Shown here piece by piece: positions 56,655 to 64,000 of a stretch of 64,000 nucleotides of DNA. This DNA is from Apricaphanius iberus (Eukaryota > Chordata > Actinopteri > Cyprinodontiformes > Aphaniidae): the NCBI GenBank assembly GCA_028564705.1, contig JAPXFQ010002904.1:1488001-1552000 (forward strand), written 5' to 3'. The position numbers and the translations under genes are program-made. Position 1 is the first letter of the stretch, and the number at the start of each line of letters is the position of its first letter. Below the pieces are notes generated by a model. That model made no database searches and was not told where the DNA came from. It saw only the letters and a program-made list of their open reading frames with translations.

Positions 56655-57344
56655 TGTTGGTGTTGAAGAGGTGGTTGTTAGGGTTGGAGGTCGGCAGGCA
56701 AAACCAGAGGCAGCGTTCTGCAAGCAGACAAATCACACAGTTAGACTTCACAAACTGTGAAAACTACGAAACAACCAACTTACTGCTGCCTCAGAACCAA
56801 TATCTGTGTAGGCGCTACTGTCACAAAGTAAAGTCATCTTGAACACGCTGAAAAATATGATTATTTTGTAAAAATAAATGCTTTAAAATGGGCTTTAGCA
56901 TCCAAGGACATTATTTAGCATTTCTGAGTTGAGAAAGCCGTTTACTGCATCCACAGTTATGAGATGTGATAAATTTGTGATATATTGTGATTTTCAAAAA
57001 CAAAATTTAACCATAGAGAAGCTGTCAGAGAAGTTTCTAAATTCTTCAACTTGTTTCATACTTTAAAACATACAGTTTTATGATTACATTTAGTTGAACG
57101 AAGAAGGTGAAAACTAGCGGTCGTAATTTAAATTTTACTACTAAAATTACTGATAACCTCAATGGTTCCATTCAGATTCTAAAAAATAAAACGGATACAT
57201 TCCTTCTGAATAATAAACAATGTGTTGACAAAAAATATCACGACACATTGACGTATCGATATTTTCGTAATGATTTTAAAGGGTTAAATAGTAAACTGGA
57301 AAAAAAAGCTGTTAGAACCCGTAGGAGACTTGAGGATCGGGTAG

Positions 57345-57770
57345 AGGTTAACCTTCCAGCAGGATGACGACCAAACCATTCAGCCAGAGGTACCAAGGAA
57401 TGGTTAAACTCAAGGCATATCAGTCTGTTTAGAACGGCCTAGTCAAAGTCCAGACCCTAAATCCAACTGAAAACTACTGGTGAGACTTGGAATATACTGT
57501 TCACTGATGCCCTCTATCCAGTTTTACTGTGCTTGGGTTGCTCCCAAATGGCTTGCAGCTATAATTACCTCAGTTAATATTTAATACCACATAGCGGTTT
57601 AATACAGACACACAGCCCTCCTTTCTGGGATTTACCTCCAACAAAATGTTTGTAAAACCTTGAAATTCTATCGATATTACTTCTCTCCCACTTATTCCCA
57701 TCGTGGTGTTGGTTTGTACTGCTTACAATCCAAACAAAATCCAATGGCGTTAGTTACATGAAATGTGGAA
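57345..57770 (+). pseudogene. Tc1-type transposase C-terminal remnant
   Basis: The plus strand keeps the block CTTCCAGCAGGATGACGACC and, further on, AGTCCAGACCCTAAATCCAA. These correspond to the Tc1 Gln-Gln-Asp and Pro-Asp-x-Asn-Pro catalytic blocks. Frame breaks and stops separate them. Downstream, ATGTGGAAAAATGTTTTGCA is a degraded inverted repeat. Confidence 0.55.
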
Positions 57771-58230
57771 AAATGTTTTGCAAGGTCACATATGTTATGA
57801 TAAAAGCAGATCCTACATTTCCCATGATGCAGCTCAACCCAGCCGCAATCAAAATGTCACATCTCAGAGTTTCTGTTATCATTCCAAAGCTTTAAAAAAA
57901 TGAGTTCCATTCAAAACCTCAATGTAAACTGATCCGTTAATTGATGATTTTTTATATATTTCTTATGAGTTGCTCATTTTGTTCCACACATCAGGCCTGG
58001 ACCACATGTTTTATTACAGCGTACGCGAGGTTGCAACCAACAGAAGCAAAGTAAGGAGATATTTTAGTTTTTTTTTTACTATTCTAATAACCTCTAACGG
58101 AAAGATGTGACACATTTCTTGTTACTGTTTTAATAAATTTTATACTAATAGTTTAGTTTAGTATACTTCAGATCAATTTCCAGTGTTTGTCAACATTTCT
58201 GTCAATTCAACTCCTCGTACTGCCGCAATA

Positions 58231-59440
58231 CACTCACCTAAAGGATTATTAGGAACACCTGTTCAATTTTTCCTTAATGCAATTATCTAATCAACCAATC
58301 ACATGACAGTTGTTTCAATGCATTTAGGGGTGTGGTCCTGGTCAAGAAAATCTCCCGCACGCCAAACTGAATATCAGAATGGGAAAGAAAGGTGATTTAA
58401 CCAATTTTGAGCGTGGCATGGTTGTTGGTGCCAGACGGGCCGGTCTGAGTATTTCACAATCTGCTCAATTACTGGGATTTTCACGCACAACCATTTCTAC
58501 GGTTTACAAAGAATGGCGTGAAAAGGGGAAAACATCCAGTATGCTGCAGTCCTGTGGGCGAAAAACGCCTTTATGATGATAGAGGTCAGAGGAGAATGGA
58601 CCGACTGATTCAAACTGATAGAAGAGCAACTTTGATTGAAATAACCACTTGTTACAACCAAGGAAAGCAGCAAAGCATTTGTGAAGCCACAACCTTGAGG
58701 TGGATGGGCTACAACAGCAGAAGACCCCACCAGGTACAACTCATCTCCACTACAAATAGGAAAAAGAGGCTACAATTTGCATGATCTCACCAAAGTTGGA
58801 CAGTTGAAGACTGGAAAAATGTCGCCTGGTCTGATGAGTCTCGATTTCTGTTGAGACATTCAAATAGTAGTCAGAATTTGACGTAAACAGAATGAGAACA
58901 TGGATCCATCATGCCTTGTTACCAATGTGCAGGCTGGTGGTGTAATGGTGTGGGCGATGTTTTCTAGGCACACTTTAGGCACCTTAGTGCCAATTGGGCA
59001 TCGTTTAAAATGCCACGGGCTGCCGGAACATTGTTTCTGACCATGTCCATCCCTTCATGACCACGATGTACCCATCGTCTGATGGCTACTTCCAGCAGGA
59101 TAATGCATCGTGTCATAAAGCTCTAATCATTTCAAATTGGTTTCTTGAACATGACAATGAGTTCACTGTACTACAATGGCCCCCACGGTGACCAGATCTC
59201 AACCCGATAGAGCATCTTTGGGATGTGGTGGAACGGGAGCTTCGTGCCCTGGATGTGCATCCCACAAATCTCCATCAACTGCACGATGCTATCCTATCAA
59301 TACGGGCCGACATTTCTAAAGAATGCTTTCAGCACCTTGTTGAATCAATGCCACGTAGAATTAAGGCAGTTCTGAAGGCGAAAGCGGGTCAAACACCGTA
59401 TTAGTATGGTGCTCCTAATAATCTTTCCGGTGGGTGAGCA
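58231..59440 (+). mobile_element. Tc1/mariner transposon, decayed
   Basis: A 1,210-bp element flanked by TA on each side. The left end CACTCACCTAAAGGATTATT and the inverse of the right end (TGCTCACCCACCGGAAAGAT) are inverted repeats with an indel. The transposase frame opens at 58379 with a helix-turn-helix region (FERGMVVGARRAGLSISQSA), then breaks near 58560. Later blocks keep QQDNA (near 59100) and DLNPIEHLW (near 59200), which fit the DDE catalytic domain, but frameshifts and stops separate them. Inactive as it stands. Confidence 0.9.
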
Positions 59441-59789
59441 TACACATATACACAACACGTGCATGCAACCAACAATCAAAGTTAAACTACTTGATGTGAA
59501 AAAGAGATGGAAGAAGCAGACGCTAATCGAGATTCCAATCCTCCCTCACACTTTTGACATAAACGGTTGACAAAAAACACGGGACAAAACACAACAGGCC
59601 TAAACGCTAAGCACTAAACCAACTCCGGTCTCCCTGTCGAAACATAATGACACACAGCTCTCAAAAGTCCAGAATCAAAATAGCACACATATGTTCAAAT
59701 TACCAACATTAAACAATACGTACAGGATATAGCAAAAGTACAACCAACCTTTATCTCCTCTCCGTACGTACTGATTATACGTTTCATTT

Positions 59790-61010
59790 AACCCACCTTA
59801 AATTGAAGAAGATTTTGGGAAGTTTTGATGTCCTCTGGTAAAAAGTTCCATAGCGTCACTCATCTCACTTAAACGCCCAGTGATTTTAAAGTAGACCTTG
59901 CTTGTGGTTTGTGTAGTTTGTTTGTTCCTCTCGGATTATATCTATCATGAGCATCTCTATCTTGGTATAAATTCTGACTAGAGGCAGGTAAATAATTTTT
60001 TGATACTTTGTACATAATTTGGGCTAATTTGTAACAGACCAAATCCTGCTATTTTAAATTAGAGCTGTTAGTGGATTAGTGGGATAATTATATTTAGCTT
60101 TATGAGCTATCCTAATGGCTCATTTTTGGAGAGTAGCTAAAGCTGTCAAACTGGTTTTATAAAGTATGATTTTATAGGAGAGGGATAAATAAGGCATTCT
60201 GATCAAGAAAAGAGCTACAGCATTTCTTTTTTCCTACTCACTTCGCTTTCGTTGAACGCAGAGGTTTTATTTGTTTTTTTCATCAATCACTAAACCTCTA
60301 GGAAAATATTTTGCCGCACCCTTTCAATTGCTATCTCGTTTATCTCGTTAATTGCACAAATGTCTCCACTTTCAGTTTACTAAACATTTTAATTTAGTCG
60401 TATTCAAGTTCGGTGATAATTTATTTATATTAAACCATTTTTTCAATTTATGCCGAGTTATTGTAATCAGTAGTTTGTCTAAAAGGCCATCTGAAAGTAA
60501 AATATTAGTATCATCCGCAAAAAGCATTCGACAATTTACAAATATCATTAATGTAAAGTAGAAACAATGTTGGCCCAAGAATTGAGCCTTGTGGTACACC
60601 ACATGTAATTTTCCTATATGTAGATACTGCTGCCTCCCGCAAATAACGTTTAACCATTTATGTGGTCTACCTCTTATTCCATATTTTTCCAATTTATTTA
60701 ATAAATTATGACGATCAAGGGTATCAAAAGCCTTTTGGAAGGTCAATAAGTATTCCAATAGTAATTTCTTTTTAATCAATGCACTTTGTAATTTCTCCTA
60801 TAAGTTAAATTAGAGCAGATCATGTTGATCAACCATATCTAAAACCATAATGACAATCTGATAACAAATTATTAGTTTCTATAAACCTAAGCAGTCTGGA
60901 ATTAAACAGTTTTTCTAATATTTTGGATGGCTGTGGTAATCCTGAGACCGGATGGTAATTTGTAAATATATTAACTTGCAGCTTGGCACAAGTCAAATCA
61001 AAGCATATCA
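59790..61010 (-). pseudogene. Truncated LINE (non-LTR retrotransposon) remnant
   Basis: Minus-strand frames carry reverse-transcriptase blocks in order. SKILEKLFNSRL and LLSDCHYGFR are at about 60850-61000. QKAFDTLDRHNLLNKLEKYG and the FADD catalytic motif follow at about 60480-60740, then KWFNINKLSPNLN. Frameshifts separate the pieces, and the 5' part (endonuclease) is absent. The wording suggests the CR1/L2/Rex group; the clade is not certain. Confidence 0.8.
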
Positions 61011-61017
61011 CCCTATA

Positions 61018-61340
61018 CCGCCCCCTGACACACATACCAGTGAAACATGGTAGTGGCAGCATCATGCTGTGAGGATGTTTTCACTCAATGGGCACGGGGA
61101 AGACAGTTGGATTTGACCGATTCGGTTTTGGACCAACACAAACACAGAGTAGCATTATAACTTGGACACACAGTGGGAGGTTGCAGCATTCAGATGAAAC
61201 AAAACATGCTAGACGCCTCATTCAGCGGATGAATTACATCATCTGATCCTGTCCTACTACATACCAGGCTGTCTCTAAAACATACCTTGAGATGGCACTT
61301 TTAGGTAACTGACCAGAGGACTTTGCACACAGAAAAAGGG
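61018..61340 (+). pseudogene. Tc1-type transposase fragment
   Basis: The plus strand reads VKHGSGSIML followed by a stop where the family has Trp, directly beside the LINE remnant. No inverted repeats are evident. Only a short decayed part remains. Confidence 0.5.
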
Positions 61341-61757
61341 GGAAATGCTGCCTAAAAAGACAGCTTCATAAGAGTTTCATAATAACCAGGATTGTGTGTT
61401 TTCAGAGCATATATAGGGAGTCTGTTCTGGCACTGGGACAGCCTCTCTGTCCACATGGAGCTCCTTCTGGAGTTACCGTGTTTTCCTTCCAAAGGGCCAG
61501 GAAGTCGAGCAGAAAAGGAATCCTACAGGGTTACATAAGAGTTTTTTTTTTTTTACCGGAGGCTGGAGGGGGGAAAGGACGTGGAAAGAATGTAACACAC
61601 GGGGCCAAGCTGTCTGGCCTCTGAAAACAGAGCGCATTAGTGATGGAGGGGGTCCACTGGCGAGACACCTGCCCCGCAAAACTAAACTAAAACAAGCAAA
61701 CAGATGATATTACAGCATCTGCCTCCCTCCCGACAGTAATATATACACATTAGCTTA

Positions 61758-62350
61758 CCGTTAATTAAAATGCAGTTAAATGAAAGCCAAAAGGAGCCTG
61801 TTGTTTCCTCCAAGCATCCATAACATAGACGGAGTTTCGCCGCATTCGCCGTTTCTCAGCTGCGCCTCGGTGCCAGTCTGCGTCCTCTCATATCCGAGCA
61901 GACATCTCGATCCTGGAGGAGAAAGGCTTCGGTTACTGATGTCCGCCGGGGGCTTCCTTTGATTCAGGAAAGGGCGCTGGGCTGCTGTCAGTCCGGAGCT
62001 CAGCTAAACGCTCCGCCGCTTTGACATGTGATGCTCCCCCGCCGCCGGGGAAGCTGGAGCTCCTTATCCAGCACGTCACCGCTCCCCCACCGGTTCAGCG
62101 TGGCTGTGTTAGTCCAAGTTTCCGAGCGCCGACATTACGACAGGAAACCAAAATAAATTGCCGATTAACGTGTGCGACATCACCTTAGAGGGGAAAGCGT
62201 CGCCAGGCGGACAAAGAGCTGGTGGAAAACTGAGAAGAGTCGCCTGCTTTAAGGGAGAAGCTCCACCGGGCGGCGGAGCTGTTCGGGAAACATCGGATAA
62301 AACCGTGAAAATGACGAAGCCCTGCTGCCAGAGATCGTGTATGCTGGAAT
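61758..62350 (-). promoter_or_regulatory. GC- and CpG-rich block, probable slc22a17 promoter and 5' exon
   Basis: This is by far the most CpG-dense part of the window (many CG dinucleotides at 61840-62300), typical of a vertebrate promoter island. On the minus strand a donor ACG|GTAAGC ends a candidate exon at 61759. That exon is closed in the needed frame, so it would be 5' UTR. Short upstream ATG frames are present. Short ORFs on both strands here look incidental. The link to slc22a17 rests on position and orientation only. Confidence 0.5.
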
Positions 62351-62570
62351 GGTGATTCACTCTGTGGGGGAAAAATCGCTTAGTAACAGTCTGCGCTCAA
62401 ATAAATGTAAAAAATTAATTTATGCAAAATTCCCTAAGAAGACACATATGATTCAATGTAACAACTGTAACACTATACATGATTTGTTTGGTTACAATAC
62501 ACTCTTATCCTGAAAAGGAATACTTTTAAAGATATTTTACATTTGTACGACCTAGAATTAGGGCAGCCTG

Positions 62571-63010
62571 CAGGTGAAAAAGTATCAAAATTACGAGTAA
62601 AAACTCAGAATTTCTGACTTCTTTTTGAGATTAATTGCACGTATTTTCCAGAAAAACTTCTCTGTCACAAAAGCCGTAAAATTAAGAGTTAAAAGACAGA
62701 AGTGTTTTTAATTCATTTCAGATTTTTTCTAGAAAAAAAATAAATTTCCTTGATTAAAGGCATATTTTTATATTTTAAAATTGTCTGACTTTTTTAGAAA
62801 ATGCGTGCCTTTAATGATATAAATTTCTTAGTTTTTTTTTTCTCGCAAATTTTCTACTTTTCTACATCATAAAATTATGGGTTTTCCCTAGAAAATATAT
62901 GAAATTAATCTCAATCTTGATCTTTCTGTCTTTTAACTTTTAATTTTACGGAAAATATGTGCAATTGATCGAAGAGTTTTTATTCGTAATTTTGCCAGCT
63001 TTTCATATCA
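62571..63010. repeat. Large imperfect palindrome, foldback or MITE-like
   Basis: CGTAAAATTAAGAGTTAAAA.. (62675-62701) is inverted with one mismatch in 27 at 62924-62950. Outer arms at about 62573-62608 and 62977-63006 also mirror each other (ATTACGAGTAAAAACTC versus GAGTTTTTATTCGTAAT). AT-rich, no coding frame. Confidence 0.7.
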
Positions 63011-63377
63011 GAGAATTTCCGAGTTATTGTTTTTTTTCTAGAAAATATGTGCCTTTAATCTCTGAATTTCTGAGTTTTTTGGGTGGACATTTTTTTTCCA
63101 AAATAATTGCATTTTGTTTACAATGACCCTGATTCTCCGTCATACTCCTGGATGTTGGTAGGATGTTTTATAGTGGAACACATTTTTGCTGTTTTAATTT
63201 TCGGTTATCCAGTAACAAGATACTCGAGTCGTCATATTAGTAGATACCACATATTTAAATGACACATACTGAATTAATTTATAGTTCCCCAAACTAAATA
63301 AAAAACCTCATAAATGATAGGATGCGTTTTACTTTTTTAGCATTTTGACATCTTACTAACACAAATCTCGATTAATT

Positions 63378-63720
63378 TTATTAGACTATTATGTGACAAA
63401 CCAATGCAAAGTAGCGACACAGTACAACACAGTTTTATAGTTTCTCAAATAAAAATCTGAAAAGTGTGGATTGCATTTGTAGTCAGCCTTATTTACCCTC
63501 AATATTTTGTACAGCCCCCCTTTTCCACGAGTCGTTTCGAATGGCTCCCTAGCAGCTTTGGACTTGTAAAGAAGAGAAATAAGAAAAATTAGTAAAATAG
63601 CTCAAGCCCACTCAGATTGACTGAAAGACGGTGAACAGGAATTTTTAACTCCTGCAACAGATTCTCAATTTGGTCCTAATTTAGGACTTGACTTGAATAA
63701 GCCATTCTAACACTAAACCA
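63378..63720. mobile_element. Decayed Tc1-type fragment
   Basis: Contains TATGTGACAAACCAATGCAA, AAAAATCTGAAAAGTGTGGA and GTAGTCAGCC, in the order seen in common fish Tc1 copies. Not coding. Confidence 0.45.
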
Positions 63721-64000
63721 TGCTTTAAGCCATTCTATTCTAGCTGTTGGCTTACTGTTCTTGCCCCCCCTAAAGTTAAAAGATCCATCCCAGTCTTAAG
63801 GCTTTCAAAGGTTTTCTTCTGTTTCCCTGTATTTAGCTCCATTCATCCTCGCATCCCTGTCTTCTTTTCATTCTTTTTTTTCCAGTTCATATGTCTCAAA
63901 ATATTTCTGAACATTCTCACATTCTAGATACACTGCAGCAGAACAGCTTTAAAAGAGTATAAAGACTGCCATTTAAAAAGCATTTTTGCAAAACGCATTA
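63721..64000. other. Right edge of window, no feature seen
   Basis: AT-rich sequence without a recognisable exon. Confidence 0.4.

Noticed and set aside
58231..61340. A functional mobile element with intact transposase or reverse transcriptase
   Set aside because: Both the Tc1 and LINE copies have stops and frameshifts between conserved blocks.
62109..62360. Minus-strand 83-codon frame in the CpG-rich block as a slc22a17 N-terminal exon
   Set aside because: It ends in a stop without a usable donor, and the downstream donor at 61759 is closed in the required phase.

Overview
This is vertebrate nuclear DNA, almost certainly from a ray-finned (teleost) fish. It has AT-rich introns with GT-AG splice sites, fish-type Tc1 and hAT DNA transposons, a LINE remnant and long TA/CA microsatellites. 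The myosin gene reads closest to the teleost slow-muscle (smyhc) class. There are no bacterial-type operons, CRISPR arrays or rRNA genes. I found no tRNA gene.

Three protein-coding genes are supported. (1) A plus-strand gene enters from the left. Three small exons (2350-2462, 2563-2719, 3732-3777) join in compatible phases to one very large exon (6005-10975). Together they encode about 1,760 residues of a Ser/Thr/Pro-rich, mostly disordered protein that I do not recognise. (2) A minus-strand sarcomeric myosin heavy chain has its TATA box near 27190, start codon at 26003 and stop at 14607. Its 37 coding exons total 5,823 nt (1,940 residues), a multiple of three and the normal family length. 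(3) A minus-strand MFS transporter of the SLC22 family, best matched to slc22a17, has nine coding exons from 56654 down to 36851 (576 residues). Its GC-rich 5' region probably lies at 61760-62350.

A myosin heavy chain beside slc22a17 resembles the mammalian neighbourhood SLC22A17-EFS-IL25-CMTM5-MYH6-MYH7. The relative order differs here, and I could not find the intervening genes.

The rest is intron and intergenic DNA with many transposable elements. These include several hAT-type miniature elements with visible 7-8 bp target duplications, a decayed 1.2 kb Tc1 transposon (58231-59440), fragments of an older Tc1 family, and a LINE reverse-transcriptase remnant (about 59800-61010). There are also two large inverted-repeat elements and a nest of concentric inverted repeats (42737-46708) inside one slc22a17 intron. 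I see no obvious new biological system. The most notable points are an apparently displaced splice junction and a GC-AG intron in the myosin gene, the transposon nest, and the unrecognised large-exon protein.
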